A DNA stretch of 64,000 nt from Brevibacillus sp. GTDB lineage: Bacteria; Bacillota; Bacilli; Brevibacillales; Brevibacillaceae. A program made the position numbers and the translations under genes. Each line of letters begins with the position of its first letter. The stretch's first letter is position 1. The notes beneath the pieces are model-generated. The model saw nothing but the letters and a program-made list of their open reading frames with translations, did not search any database and was not told the origin of the DNA. Shown here piece by piece: positions 18,978 through 28,696 of this stretch. The stretch spans positions 62,001 to 126,000 of the forward strand of contig JACDOF010000005.1 of NCBI GenBank assembly GCA_017656235.1, in the 5' to 3' direction.

Positions 18978-20479
18978 GCGAACGGTTCGATTCGCTGTTT
19001 CTGGCTGAGTCACCCGACAGCCACGAATCCTACCGCACGATGATGCAGGCGGCAATGGATGTATTGATCAGCCGGTTCGCTTCCTCTGCCGCCCCCTACA
19101 GCGGTGTGAACCCGAGCCGAATATCCCTGGCATTGCGGGAGCGCCCGGTCTGCCCCGAGACGGGAGCGGGGATGGAAGAAATCCTAGATCACGTTGGCAG
19201 AGCGATATTGCAGCATTCTGCCGTTGTCACACATCCGGCATGCATCGCCCACCTGCAATGTCCCCCGCTCAATGCGGCCCTGGCCGCGGAAGTATTGATT
19301 TCGGCCACGAATCAATCGCTGGATTCCTGGGATCAGAGCATGGCTGCGACGATGCTGGAACAACGGATGATCGCATGGCTGTGCGGCTTGGTCGGCTATG
19401 GCGAAGAGGCTGACGGCGTGTTTACGAGCGGCGGGAGCCAATCCAATTTCATGGGCTTGCTGTTGGCACGGGATCATTACGCCATGGCACAGTGGGGCTG
19501 GAATGTTCAAAAGTGCGGTCTTCCTGCCGATGCCGCCAGGATGCGGGTACTGTGCTCGGAACACGCCCATTTTACAGTGAAGCAGGCGCTTGCCCTGCTT
19601 GGTCTGGGGGAACGGGCGGTCGTGCCGGTGGAGACGGATGACCGCCACCGTCTGCGCAGCGATGCATTGGAACAGGCGATGACAGATTTGCAGCAGAGCG
19701 GCCTGCTTCCGTTTGTCCTTGTGGCTACGGCTGGAACGACCGATTTTGGCAGCATTGATCCTCTGCCAGAGATGGCTGAAATCGCCCGCCGGCATCAATT
19801 GTGGCTGCATGTCGACGCCGCCTATGGGGGGGCGCTGGCCCTGAGCGACCGGCACGCATCGCTGTTGAAGGGATGGGAACAGGCGGATTCGATCGCGGTT
19901 GACTTCCACAAAATGTTTTATCAGCCAATCAGCTGCGGTTCGTTTTTGCTGAAAGACAAACGGCATTTCCGCTATATTCGGCTGATGGCCGACTATCTCA
20001 ACCCACAGCAGGATGAAGAGGATGGCGTGCCCAACCTGGTTACCAAATCCCTGCAGACAACCCGTCGTTTTGATGCACTGAAACTCTACGTGTCGCTTCA
20101 GCATCTGGGCCGCAGAAGCTTTGGTGACATGATTGACCGCACGATCATGACCGCCATGGAAACAGCCCGGTTCATCCGGCAGGATGCCGCTCTGGAGTTG
20201 ATGGGCGAACCGATTCTGAATGCCGTGGTGTTTCGCTATGTGCCCACGAGGAACCCGGATTGGTCCGATGAAATCAACAGCCAGATTCGCGCCCGACTTC
20301 TGGCGGAGGGGACGGCGGTGCTGGCAAGGACGAAGGTGGACGGCAGGACGTGTTTGAAAATGACGCTGTTAAACCCCAGAACCACTCCCGCACATACCGG
20401 GCAGATCCTGCTTAAGGCAAAAGAGATCGGGGAGGCGTTGGAAACAGAATACACGCGGGGAAAGGAGATCGTACTGTAA
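18974..20479 (+). CDS. ddc: L-2,4-diaminobutyrate decarboxylase
   Basis: 501-residue group II PLP-dependent decarboxylase, RhbB type, converting L-2,4-diaminobutyrate to 1,3-diaminopropane. Family features are FTSGGSQSNFMGLLLARD (about residues 154-171), HVDAAYGGALALS with the cofactor aspartate, and the PLP lysine in SIAVDFHKMFYQP (about 316). Together with the preceding aminotransferase this is the diaminopropane module of schizokinen and rhizobactin 1021. ATGA overlap with the upstream gene and one-base overlap (TAATG) with the next give tight coupling. Glutamate or tyrosine decarboxylase relatives are possible by fold but not by context. Confidence 0.93.
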   Translation: MSERFDSLFLAESPDSHESYRTMMQAAMDVLISRFASSAAPYSGVNPSRISLALRERPVCPETGAGMEEILDHVGRAILQHSAVVTHPACIAHLQCPPLNAALAAEVLISATNQSLDSWDQSMAATMLEQRMIAWLCGLVGYGEEADGVFTSGGSQSNFMGLLLARDHYAMAQWGWNVQKCGLPADAARMRVLCSEHAHFTVKQALALLGLGERAVVPVETDDRHRLRSDALEQAMTDLQQSGLLPFVLVATAGTTDFGSIDPLPEMAEIARRHQLWLHVDAAYGGALALSDRHASLLKGWEQADSIAVDFHKMFYQPISCGSFLLKDKRHFRYIRLMADYLNPQQDEEDGVPNLVTKSLQTTRRFDALKLYVSLQHLGRRSFGDMIDRTIMTAMETARFIRQDAALELMGEPILNAVVFRYVPTRNPDWSDEINSQIRARLLAEGTAVLARTKVDGRTCLKMTLLNPRTTPAHTGQILLKAKEIGEALETEYTRGKEIVL

Positions 20480-22260
20480 TGAATGATGCCAGACAAATTG
20501 CTTCCCAGGCGGCCATGCAGAGCTTTTTGAATTGCTATCTGCGGGAAACGGGAAGCGGTGAATGGGAAGCAGACGACACGGGAATACGTGTGTACTGCTG
20601 CTTGCCTGTCCAAGGAATCACCATCCAGGCACAGGTCAGCTACAAATCACCTACAGGGAGGCATGTGTTCCATTTTCCGGTCCGCTACCGAACGGAAGCG
20701 GCGGGAGAGTGGATCGAAGCCGATTACCTGACTTTGGCCGCGCTTTTGGTGAAGGAGCTGTCTCTTGCACACGGCACCGATACAGACACGGGGGAACTGA
20801 TCCTGCGCACGATTGAAAGCTGCCGCAACATCGAAGAGTTTGTCCGGGCGCGAATGGACGACGAGGATGCGCTGTATGGCTGCGATACCAGCTTTATCGA
20901 GGCAGAGCAGTCTCTTTTGTTTGGGCATCTCATCCATCCGACACCGAAAAGCCGCCAGGGGATACCTGAAGGGGAGAAGTTCCGGTTCTCGCCAGAGCTG
21001 AAAGGCCAGTTTCCTCTCCATTATTTTCGTGCCCACCGCTCCCTTGTCCGGGAAGATTCGGCATTAGGGCAGTCCGCAGCCGAACTGATTAAAGCGGAAT
21101 TACGGGAAGACCCGCTTGTCGACCCGGAATTTCGCAAGCGCTGCTGCCAAGCCGACGATTACGCGCTCATTCCCGTACACCCGCTTCAGGCCGAATGGCT
21201 GCTTTGCCAGCCAATTGTGCTTGAGTGGATCGGGAAAGGGCTGGTGGAAGATTGCGGAAGGCTGGGGAGACCCTACATGGCCACTTCCTCTTTGCGAACG
21301 GTGTATCACCCTGATTCCCGTTTCATGTACAAGTTCTCCATCCCGGTAAAGGTGACGAATTCGCTGCGAGTAAACAAGTTAAAGGAACTGCTGCGGGGAG
21401 TGGAGGTGAAACGGCTGCTTGAGACGGGGATCGGGGAAGTTCGCAGACGGTTCCCCTCATTCGATGTGATCTGCGATCCGGCTTACATTACGCTGAAAGC
21501 GGAGGGAGCGGAGGAGTCCGGGTTCGAAGTCGTTCTGCGCGATAATCCGTTCCGGGGGGAAAAGGGGAACCAGGTGACGCTGATCGCGGCACTGGTGCAG
21601 GACGCTCTCCCTGGACATGTTACCCGCCTTGCGGCCATTATCCGCCGTCTAGCCAAAGAGGAAGGACGAAGCACGGGCGAGGTAAGCCTTAATTGGTTCC
21701 GGCGCTACCTGGACATCTCTCTCGTGCCGATGGTGTGGCTGTACCTGACATACGGCATCGCATTGGAGGCACACCAGCAGAACAGCGTCCTGCAGCTGAA
21801 AAATGGCTATCCGCATCGCTATTTTTACCGGGATAACCAAGGGTATTACTTCTGCCGCTCAACCAGAGGACTGCTGGAGCGGGAGTTTCCCGGCATCGGC
21901 GAAAAGAGCCAGACGGTATGCGACGATGCGGTGGCAGATGAACGGTTTCGCTACTATTTGATCTTTAACCACATGTTCGGACTGATCAACGGCTTTGGTT
22001 CGGCAGGATTGGTTGACGAGCGGCTGCTGCTTGCCGAACTTCGAGCGACGTTGGAGCAGTTCGTCCCCATGAATCGCGCGCCATCCACCTTTTTGCACAG
22101 CTTGTTGACGGAAGAGAAGCTGCCGTGCAAAGCAAATTTACTGACGCGGCTTTACGATATGGATGAATTGGCCGGACCTCTGGAGAGCCAATCCGTCTAT
22201 GTGGAAGTGGATAATCCCTTGGTCAAGGAGGTTTCTCCCCATGTCTTTCTCTTCCATTGA
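20479..22260 (+). CDS. NIS siderophore synthetase 1 (IucA/IucC family, RhbC/AsbA position)
   Basis: 593-residue NRPS-independent siderophore synthetase. It adenylates a citrate carboxyl with ATP and couples it to an amine. Visible are the nucleotide-site segment HPTPKSRQGIPE (about residues 154-165), IPVHPLQAEWLL (about 232-243), and a C-terminal palm region with LEAHQQNSVLQLKNG. Position after the diaminopropane genes and before the acetyltransferase and N-hydroxylase equals RhbC of rhizobactin 1021, while in the petrobactin scheme it would take the AsbA place. It presumably attaches the first arm to citrate; which amine it takes is not decidable from sequence. Its 3' end overlaps the acetyltransferase gene by 20 bases. 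Confidence 0.9.
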   Translation: MNDARQIASQAAMQSFLNCYLRETGSGEWEADDTGIRVYCCLPVQGITIQAQVSYKSPTGRHVFHFPVRYRTEAAGEWIEADYLTLAALLVKELSLAHGTDTDTGELILRTIESCRNIEEFVRARMDDEDALYGCDTSFIEAEQSLLFGHLIHPTPKSRQGIPEGEKFRFSPELKGQFPLHYFRAHRSLVREDSALGQSAAELIKAELREDPLVDPEFRKRCCQADDYALIPVHPLQAEWLLCQPIVLEWIGKGLVEDCGRLGRPYMATSSLRTVYHPDSRFMYKFSIPVKVTNSLRVNKLKELLRGVEVKRLLETGIGEVRRRFPSFDVICDPAYITLKAEGAEESGFEVVLRDNPFRGEKGNQVTLIAALVQDALPGHVTRLAAIIRRLAKEEGRSTGEVSLNWFRRYLDISLVPMVWLYLTYGIALEAHQQNSVLQLKNGYPHRYFYRDNQGYYFCRSTRGLLEREFPGIGEKSQTVCDDAVADERFRYYLIFNHMFGLINGFGSAGLVDERLLLAELRATLEQFVPMNRAPSTFLHSLLTEEKLPCKANLLTRLYDMDELAGPLESQSVYVEVDNPLVKEVSPHVFLFH

Positions 22261-22834
22261 ATCGTATCCGTTTCAAACCAATGATCCGCGAATTGGCAAG
22301 ACGATAGCCTTTCGAAAGGTGTCATTGGAGCAGGATTTTGAGCGGCTTTATGCGTGGCACCATGAACCCCACGTGATACCGTATTGGAACCTGAATGTTT
22401 CGCGGGAGAAGTATCTGGCCCATCTGGAAGCGTTCCTGGCCAACCCCAATCAGACGCTGTACATCGGGATGCTGGACGGGGTTCCGATGAGCTATTTTGA
22501 GGCGTACTGGGTAAAGGGAGATATTATCGGGGAGTATTATGACGCCCATCCCGCCGATCAAGGCATTCATCTGTTGATCGGTCCCCCCGAATACGTGGGA
22601 AAAGGGTATGCGCTTCCTCTGCTGCAGGCGATGGTTCGCTTTTTGCTCAAGCACGCCGAGACAGAGAAAATCGTAGCGGAGCCGGACATCAGGAACAAAA
22701 AAATGATTCATATCTTTGAAAAATGCGGCTTTACCTTTCAAAAAGAGGTGCCGCTTCCGGATAAAACGGGAGCACTCATGTTTTGCAGCAGACAAGATTT
22801 TTTCAGGAGTTGGGATCATGTCCAGCGTATTTGA
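22241..22834 (+). CDS. Hydroxamate-forming N-acetyltransferase (IucB/RhbD-like)
   Basis: 197-residue GNAT-fold protein of the siderophore acyltransferase group (IucB, RhbD, AlcB). It is expected to acetylate N-hydroxy-1,3-diaminopropane to the hydroxamate. Characteristic stretches are YWNLNVSREKYLAHLEAFL, IGMLDGVPMSYFEAYWVKGD, the acetyl-CoA loop IGPPEYVGKGYALPLLQAM (about 121-139) and PDIRNKKMIHIFEKCGF. ATG 22241 follows AAGGAGG (22225-22231) by 9 bases and lies inside the preceding gene; the open frame starts earlier without a binding site. It overlaps the N-hydroxylase gene by 17 bases. Confidence 0.88.
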   Translation: MSFSSIESYPFQTNDPRIGKTIAFRKVSLEQDFERLYAWHHEPHVIPYWNLNVSREKYLAHLEAFLANPNQTLYIGMLDGVPMSYFEAYWVKGDIIGEYYDAHPADQGIHLLIGPPEYVGKGYALPLLQAMVRFLLKHAETEKIVAEPDIRNKKMIHIFEKCGFTFQKEVPLPDKTGALMFCSRQDFFRSWDHVQRI

Positions 22835-24131
22835 TGTCGTCGGGATCGGAATCGGTCCCTTTAACCTGGGACTGGCCGCGCTGCTTGAAAAAGTGCCTGA
22901 GATCAAAGCCGTCTTTTTTGAACAAAAGCCGCGGTTTGAGTGGCATGGCGGGATGTTGATCGAGGGGACCACTCTTCAGGTTCCGTTTTTCGCCGATCTG
23001 GTCACGATGGCCGATCCGACACATCCGCTCAGCTTTCTGAATTATTTGCACGAGCAGGGGAGGCTCTATCATTTCTACTTCCTGGAGAGGTTTCACGTGC
23101 CGCGCCGGGAGTACAGCCATTACTGCCAATGGGCGGCTGAGCATCTGGACACGTGCCGTTTTGGCTGCGAAGTGACGGATGTTCGTCTGCATCGGGAAGG
23201 AGAAGAAGAATGGTTTTCAGTCGCCGTGGCTGACCACGAAAGCGGCCGGTCAATGAACGTCTTGTCCCGTCATCTGGTACTCGGCGTGGGCAGCGTCCCT
23301 TTTGTCGCTGACCGCTTTCAACACCTTCCGGAGAACGATGTCTTCCATTCGGCTCACTTTCTGGATCGGTTGGATCGCTGCCGCCAGGCCAAATCGATCA
23401 CGATTATCGGCTCGGGGCAAAGCGCAGCCGAAATATTTCTTCACCTGCTCCAGGAGCAGGGGGAGTACGGCTACCGCCTTGACTGGTTTACCCGATCTGC
23501 CGGCTTTTTCCCCATGGAGTACTCGAAGCTGGGACTGGAGCATTTTTCACCTGATTATACCCGCTATTTTTACGGGCTTCCGCAGCAAAAAAAGGACGTC
23601 ATCCGCGCCGGACAAGATTTGCTGTACAAAGGGATCAGCGCCCAGACCATCGCCGACATCTACGACAGCTTGTATGAAGCAACTGTGGCAGGAAAGCGCC
23701 CGGCCGTGCGCCTATTGGCCAACACGGAAGTACGGGAAGTACGTGCCGGCCGGAACGAGAACGGTACGTACTATCACCTGTCATGCCATCACGTGGAGCA
23801 GGGGACATGGTTTGCGCACGACAGCGAAGTGGTGATTCTGGCAACGGGATACAGGCATGTGGTGCCGGACTGCATCCGACCGCTTCATTCCCTGATCCGC
23901 CGGGATTCGTTGGGGCGGTATGAGGTTGAAGCGGATTACCGCCTGACACTTCGTGAGAAGGTAAACAATCGCATCTATATCCAGAATGGGGAACTGCACA
24001 CACATGGGGTTGGGGCACCGGATCTGGGGCTTGGCGCTTACCGGAACAGCGTCATCATCAACAGCCTGACCGGAAGAGAGGTCTACCCGGTCCGTCCGCG
24101 CAATGTGTTTCAGCAGTTTGGCATCCAATGA
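22818..24131 (+). CDS. Diamine N-monooxygenase (IucD/RhbE-like)
   Basis: 437-residue flavin-dependent N-hydroxylating monooxygenase, IucD/SidA/RhbE family. It is expected to hydroxylate one amine of 1,3-diaminopropane using FAD, NADPH and oxygen. The FAD loop is GIGIGPFNLGLA (about 9-20), the NADPH loop IIGSGQSAAEIF (about 196-207), and the C-terminal ATGYRH segment and HGVGAPDLGLGAYRN are typical. ATG 22818 has AGGAG 8 bases upstream. Together with the acetyltransferase it defines a hydroxamate pathway, which the petrobactin pathway lacks. Its stop overlaps the next start (ATGA). Confidence 0.93.
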   Translation: MSSVFDVVGIGIGPFNLGLAALLEKVPEIKAVFFEQKPRFEWHGGMLIEGTTLQVPFFADLVTMADPTHPLSFLNYLHEQGRLYHFYFLERFHVPRREYSHYCQWAAEHLDTCRFGCEVTDVRLHREGEEEWFSVAVADHESGRSMNVLSRHLVLGVGSVPFVADRFQHLPENDVFHSAHFLDRLDRCRQAKSITIIGSGQSAAEIFLHLLQEQGEYGYRLDWFTRSAGFFPMEYSKLGLEHFSPDYTRYFYGLPQQKKDVIRAGQDLLYKGISAQTIADIYDSLYEATVAGKRPAVRLLANTEVREVRAGRNENGTYYHLSCHHVEQGTWFAHDSEVVILATGYRHVVPDCIRPLHSLIRRDSLGRYEVEADYRLTLREKVNNRIYIQNGELHTHGVGAPDLGLGAYRNSVIINSLTGREVYPVRPRNVFQQFGIQ

Positions 24132-25351
24132 AGAAGACGGGCGTCAGTTTGCAGGTGACAAGGGCGCAGTACGTCCTGTTGGGCTGCATGTTTTTGGGAT
24201 TGTTTACCGAGGTACTGCTGTCTCCCTTTTACCCGCAATTTTTTCGCAAGGTGTTCGGGATCGAGGATTATGCCTACACCGGGTTTTACATTTTTGTGTG
24301 CCGGCTGACGGTTGTGCTTTGTTCGCCGCTGTGGGGCTTCTTGTCCCGGCGCTTCGATCCGAAGTATTTGCTGTTTGTCGGTCAGGCCGGTACTGCCGTC
24401 CTTACGGCGCTGATGGCGACGGCTTCCAGCGCCGGCCAGTTTCTTGCGATAACCGTCGTCCTGCTTTTTTTCAAAAGCAGTTACATGCTGATTTACCCGC
24501 TCATTGTAAGGCTAGGCGGCGGCCGCAACAATGCCGCAACGGCCGCCACGGTTCATGCCGTCTATCATACGGCGATCATATTGTCGACCTTGGCTGGAGC
24601 GTGGATGATGGACCTGCACCGGCCGCTGGCTGTGTTTTACATTGCTGCTCTCGCTGATGCGGTGCAGCTTGCGTTCTGTGTCTGGGCGCTCAGGGAAGCG
24701 GGAGAAGAAGGTACAGGGGCTGTTGAGAAGTCGGAGAGTGCAGGGAGATGGAATCCATTTTTGCTTGTGCTGGGGCTGCTCTTTTTTACGATCACCGTGG
24801 CCCATCACATGACCCGTCCCTTTTTTACCCGGTACACCGAACAGGTATTCGATGTGACGATCGATACCGCCAGCTTCTTGTTTCTCATTCCCAGCCTGAT
24901 GGCAGTGGCGGCGATGCCGCTGATCAGGCGCTTGTGCGTGCCTGAGCGTCTAAAGTCGGTTGGCGTGAGCGGAGGGGTGGCCATGGTCGCAGGGTTGTAC
25001 CTGCAGGGGACAGCGGAATCCGCTGCGCTGCTTGTGGTCGGCAGAATGGTGTATGGCGTGTTTTTGGCCATCACCATGGCCGCGCTGGACGTCATCATGT
25101 TTAATCGGGAAAGCGGTCAGCGCCTGCCCTTTCACTTCAGCGTGATCGTCTCTTTTCAAACCGTGGGCGAACTGATCTCTCCGCTTCTCGCTTCGGCGTT
25201 GGTGGAAGCGGCGGGATTGGCGGCGCCGCTTACCGCCGCGGCGGCCATTTGTCTCGTGAATGTGCTGCTGTTTTTGTTCTTTATGAAACAACAGGGAACC
25301 GCAATCCAGGCTCCAGTGGAGAGCGGGACTTCCATGCAGGAGGAATCATGA
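24128..25351 (+). CDS. MFS transporter, probable siderophore exporter
   Basis: 407-residue major facilitator protein with about twelve hydrophobic segments. The loop 2-3 motif is degenerate (GFLSRRFDPKYLL, near 61-73), and a charged cytosolic loop separates two halves near residue 200. It lies inside the siderophore operon, coupled by 4-base overlaps to the N-hydroxylase gene before and the second synthetase gene after, exactly at the join between the hydroxamate and the catechol gene sets. Export of the finished siderophore is inferred from position and family (compare YmfD/ApeX for petrobactin); substrate direction is not shown by sequence. Confidence 0.82.
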   Translation: MKKTGVSLQVTRAQYVLLGCMFLGLFTEVLLSPFYPQFFRKVFGIEDYAYTGFYIFVCRLTVVLCSPLWGFLSRRFDPKYLLFVGQAGTAVLTALMATASSAGQFLAITVVLLFFKSSYMLIYPLIVRLGGGRNNAATAATVHAVYHTAIILSTLAGAWMMDLHRPLAVFYIAALADAVQLAFCVWALREAGEEGTGAVEKSESAGRWNPFLLVLGLLFFTITVAHHMTRPFFTRYTEQVFDVTIDTASFLFLIPSLMAVAAMPLIRRLCVPERLKSVGVSGGVAMVAGLYLQGTAESAALLVVGRMVYGVFLAITMAALDVIMFNRESGQRLPFHFSVIVSFQTVGELISPLLASALVEAAGLAAPLTAAAAICLVNVLLFLFFMKQQGTAIQAPVESGTSMQEES

Positions 25352-27153
25352 TGGAATGGACCAGGCAGGATATGTCGGTCGCCAAAGCGATGCAGTCGGA
25401 GCAGTATGCACAGGTTTTCAGAAGAGTGTTCCGGCAGTTGATTGAATCGCTGATTTATGAAGGGGTCGTTGTTCCCGAAACCGAGCAAGCGGGAATCGAC
25501 ACGATCTTTCTCATCCATGGTCAAGACGAACAGGGACGTCCTGTCTGCTACAAATGTCGGGGACGGCGCAGAGTGACGTTCGGGCGAATCCGGTTAAACC
25601 GTGATCCCGTGCTTCGGATCGCCGCAGATTCGGTGCGGCCGGCTGATTCCCTCACCCTGTTTGTGGCCGAGGTGTTGGGGCCAATCGGGGTGGATGAAAC
25701 GAGACTGCAATCTTTCAGCAATGAGCTGGAGCAGACATTGTTTAACGACACGCTGGCTCAGTGTGAGCGTGACCAGCGTACTGCAGACATCCGCGGAAAA
25801 GACTACGACGACTTTGAAGGAGAGATGATGGTCGGCCACCTGTACCATCCGGGTTACAAGTCCCGGATCGGTTTCGACTACACCGATCATTACGCTTACG
25901 GGCCGGAGTTTAAACAGACGATACGGCTGGTCTGGCTGGCTGTTCATCGCGACCATGCGAAAGTGGCGTTCCTTCCTGGCCTCGATTATCACGGCTGGTT
26001 GATCTCCGAGCTGGGTGAACCGCTGCTGGAGCGGTTTTTCTCGGCCATCCGGGACCAAGGATGCGATCCACAGGAATACTGCTTCCTGCCCGTACATCCG
26101 TGGCAGTGGAGAAAGCACATCGCGCCCTCATTTGTCAGTGAGATACGGGCCAGGCGAATCGTCGTCCTTGGACTGGCCGGTGATGAATACGTTCCACAGC
26201 AGTCCATTCGGACACTTGCCAACCGAACCTCCCCATACAAGCCGTATGTGAAGCTGTCGATGAACCTGCTCAATACATCCGTTTCCCGGCATCTGCCGCC
26301 CACCTTTGTGACGAGTGCGCCGGTCGTCTCCGAATGGCTGTGCAGCATGAGGGATAAAGATCCGTACCTGCGAGACGAGGCGCGTCTGATCCTGCTGCGG
26401 GAATTCGCCGGTATCTCCTATGATCCTCCGCCCATTTGCCGCCTGGATCGCGCTGCCACCTTTGGCGCCATCGGCTGCATTTGGCGGGAAAGTCTCCATC
26501 GGTATCTGGATGCGGATGAAGAAGCGGTTCCATTTACCGGACTTTGCTCACTTGATGCAAAGGGAAGACCCCTAATTGAACCGTGGCTGCGAGAATACGG
26601 TATCACAAACTGGTTAGAGCGCCTGTTTGAGAGATGCGTCCTGCCCGTCGTTCATCTCTTGGTCGGACACGGTGTCGCGCTGGAGACGCATGCCCAGAAC
26701 ATGGTGCTGGTCCACCGGGGCGGACTGCCTGTACGCGCCGCCTTAAAAGACTTTCACGAGGATGTCCTGTTCTGCCGCGCCTATTTGAGAGAGCCGCAGA
26801 AGTGCCCCGATTTTGCCCCTGACACGCTGTTTGAAATGGACGATGTGACGCCGGTGCGAAACCTGACGCTTGGCGCCCTGTTCTTCATCAATCTCGGGGA
26901 GCTGGCTCTGCTGCTGGCGGATCGATACGGCTATGAAGAGTTCGATTTCTGGGCACTTGCTGCTGATGTGCTGGAAGGTTATCCGCGCCGTTTCCCCCAG
27001 CTTGGAGAACGCTTTGCCCGGTTTCAGCTGTTTTCGCCAAGCTGCCGTGTTGAACAGCTGACGAAACGGCGCTTGTATCCGGATCCTGCCCGTCTCGTCC
27101 ACGAAGTACCCAATCCCATCTACCTTGTCCAACAGCAGCGGGCATCCCGATAG
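25348..27153 (+). CDS. NIS siderophore synthetase 2 (IucA/IucC family, AsbB/RhbF position)
   Basis: 601-residue NIS synthetase. It shows GHLYHPGYKSRIGFDY (about residues 154-169), FLPVHPWQWRKH (about 247-258) with the HPWQ motif common in IucC/AsbB-type enzymes, and LETHAQNMVLVHRGG near 446. It directly precedes the AMP ligase gene, as asbB precedes asbC in Bacillus. It should couple the second arm to the mono-substituted citrate. ATG 25348 overlaps the exporter stop (ATGA); ATG 25351, 7 bases from GGAGG, is an equally good start. Distinct from synthetase 1 in motif details, so not a recent duplicate. Confidence 0.9.
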   Translation: MMEWTRQDMSVAKAMQSEQYAQVFRRVFRQLIESLIYEGVVVPETEQAGIDTIFLIHGQDEQGRPVCYKCRGRRRVTFGRIRLNRDPVLRIAADSVRPADSLTLFVAEVLGPIGVDETRLQSFSNELEQTLFNDTLAQCERDQRTADIRGKDYDDFEGEMMVGHLYHPGYKSRIGFDYTDHYAYGPEFKQTIRLVWLAVHRDHAKVAFLPGLDYHGWLISELGEPLLERFFSAIRDQGCDPQEYCFLPVHPWQWRKHIAPSFVSEIRARRIVVLGLAGDEYVPQQSIRTLANRTSPYKPYVKLSMNLLNTSVSRHLPPTFVTSAPVVSEWLCSMRDKDPYLRDEARLILLREFAGISYDPPPICRLDRAATFGAIGCIWRESLHRYLDADEEAVPFTGLCSLDAKGRPLIEPWLREYGITNWLERLFERCVLPVVHLLVGHGVALETHAQNMVLVHRGGLPVRAALKDFHEDVLFCRAYLREPQKCPDFAPDTLFEMDDVTPVRNLTLGALFFINLGELALLLADRYGYEEFDFWALAADVLEGYPRRFPQLGERFARFQLFSPSCRVEQLTKRRLYPDPARLVHEVPNPIYLVQQQRASR

Positions 27154-27167
27154 AAGGAGGGAATGAG

Positions 27168-28421
27168 ATGTTTGGTGTCAACGGAATGGAGATTACAAAA
27201 GACGAGTTTGCATCCCGAGTGAGAGCGTACCGGGACATGGAGCATTTTCGGGCAGTAGAGGGCAAGCGTTATGCGCTTTGTCTGACCAATCCGGAGGACA
27301 TCGTTTCGCTTGTGCTCTTCCTGCGTGATCAAGGCGGTTCAGTCTTGTTGATGCATGGAGAGACGCCGTTTTCAGCGGCACAAAAACTGGCAGAGGATGC
27401 ACAATGCGGCGGATTGGTCTACCAGGATCCGGGACAGTACATACCGTTTCCGCATGAGCGGGAAAGAGAGGCAGAAGCGGCTCTCTATCAGTTCAGTTCA
27501 GGGACGACAGGGGAAGCCAGGCTGATAGGCCGGACATGGGAGCAAATTGAGCGGGAACTGACCGCTTACAATTCCCTTTTCACCGGAAAGGAGGACCGCA
27601 CGCCCATTGTGCTGGCGTCGATCACCCATTCTTACGGTTTGCTGTGCGGGGTGTTGTCCGCATTGAAAAGAGGCAGCAAACCGGTGATCGTGACGAATCA
27701 GAATCCCAAATATGCGCTGAGCGTCATCCAGGATACGCCCCGCCACATTGTGTATGGAGTACCGCTGCTCTTTCATGTGATGACGGGGTTTAGCCAGGAA
27801 CGGGTTCGATTTGATCACATCATGACGTCCGGTGCGCCGCTGCCGGAAGGACTGTATCACAGATTGCGGGATGTCACCGATGTGATGATGCAGCAGTACG
27901 GTTGTACCGAAGCCGGATGCGTCAGCATCGCCTTGCACATGCAGACCAACCTGGACATCGGGATCGCACTGCCGCATGTAGAGGTGATCACCGGCAGGGA
28001 TCAGTCCCAACCGTCAGAGATCATTGTTTCCCTTGGTCATGCCCGCATCCATACCAGAGACCTGGGCTACAGAACGGAATCAGGACGTATCCAATGGGTT
28101 TCCAGATTGGATGACGTGATCAACGTTGCGGGACTGAAGGTATTTCCGGCGGAGGTGGAAGATGTGCTGAACCGGATCGAAGGAGTGCAGGAAGCGGTGG
28201 TGTACCGGGGACAGCACCCCGTCAGCGGCGAGATCGTCAAGGCACAGGTTGTTGCGAAGCCAGGTGTGACACTTGACCCCGCCCAAATCCGGAAATGGTG
28301 TTTTGCGCAGCTGCCGCCGTACAAGGTTCCATCAGAGATTCAATTGGTCACGGCCATTCCCAAAAGCGCCACCGGTAAAGTCAGCCGCAACATGTTGGAG
28401 AGAGGAGACGTGAGATCGTGA
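27168..28421 (+). CDS. asbC: 3,4-dihydroxybenzoate-AMP ligase (AsbC-like)
   Basis: 417-residue member of the ANL adenylating superfamily. It is expected to activate 3,4-dihydroxybenzoate and load it on the carrier protein encoded next. Motifs are the phosphate loop FSSGTTGEARL (about 108-118), QQYGCTEAGCVS (about 244-255), the RDLGYRT hinge region and the catalytic lysine of PKSATGKVSRN near 407. At about 417 residues it matches the compact AsbC form rather than 530-residue DhbE enzymes. AAGGAGG precedes the ATG. The gene is 14 bases after synthetase 2, the widest gap in the operon, and overlaps the carrier gene by 4 bases. Confidence 0.88.
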   Translation: MFGVNGMEITKDEFASRVRAYRDMEHFRAVEGKRYALCLTNPEDIVSLVLFLRDQGGSVLLMHGETPFSAAQKLAEDAQCGGLVYQDPGQYIPFPHEREREAEAALYQFSSGTTGEARLIGRTWEQIERELTAYNSLFTGKEDRTPIVLASITHSYGLLCGVLSALKRGSKPVIVTNQNPKYALSVIQDTPRHIVYGVPLLFHVMTGFSQERVRFDHIMTSGAPLPEGLYHRLRDVTDVMMQQYGCTEAGCVSIALHMQTNLDIGIALPHVEVITGRDQSQPSEIIVSLGHARIHTRDLGYRTESGRIQWVSRLDDVINVAGLKVFPAEVEDVLNRIEGVQEAVVYRGQHPVSGEIVKAQVVAKPGVTLDPAQIRKWCFAQLPPYKVPSEIQLVTAIPKSATGKVSRNMLERGDVRS

Positions 28422-28696
28422 ACCGGGAAGAGCGGGCAAAACAGCTGCGGCACATTTTGACGCATCGGCTGAAACGGGAAGGTGTTCCTCCCTTGGACGA
28501 AACGATGCGACTGCTGGAAGATTTGCATCTCGACTCGATCATGCTGCTGCAGCTAATCGTATATATCGAAGAAGATTTGAAACTGATGGTACCGGCAAAT
28601 GAAGTCAATCCGACGGTGTTTGATACGGTGGGGTCGTTATTGGATTTTATGGAAAGGCTGCATCCGGCCCCATCGAGGGAGGCGAGCCCATGGTAA
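28418..28696 (+). CDS. asbD: Aryl carrier protein (AsbD-like)
   Basis: 92-residue acyl carrier protein. The phosphopantetheine attachment serine is Ser 40 in EDLHLDSIMLLQLIVYIEED. It should carry 3,4-dihydroxybenzoate as a thioester from AsbC to AsbE. GTG 28418 overlaps the ligase stop (GTGA) and the gene overlaps asbE by 7 bases. The phosphopantetheinyl transferase must come from elsewhere in the genome. Confidence 0.87.
   Translation: MNREERAKQLRHILTHRLKREGVPPLDETMRLLEDLHLDSIMLLQLIVYIEEDLKLMVPANEVNPTVFDTVGSLLDFMERLHPAPSREASPW

Noticed and set aside
17607-20479. Ectoine synthesis genes, because the aminotransferase resembles EctB
   Set aside because: A decarboxylase follows instead of EctA/EctC, and the neighbours are siderophore genes under Fur boxes.
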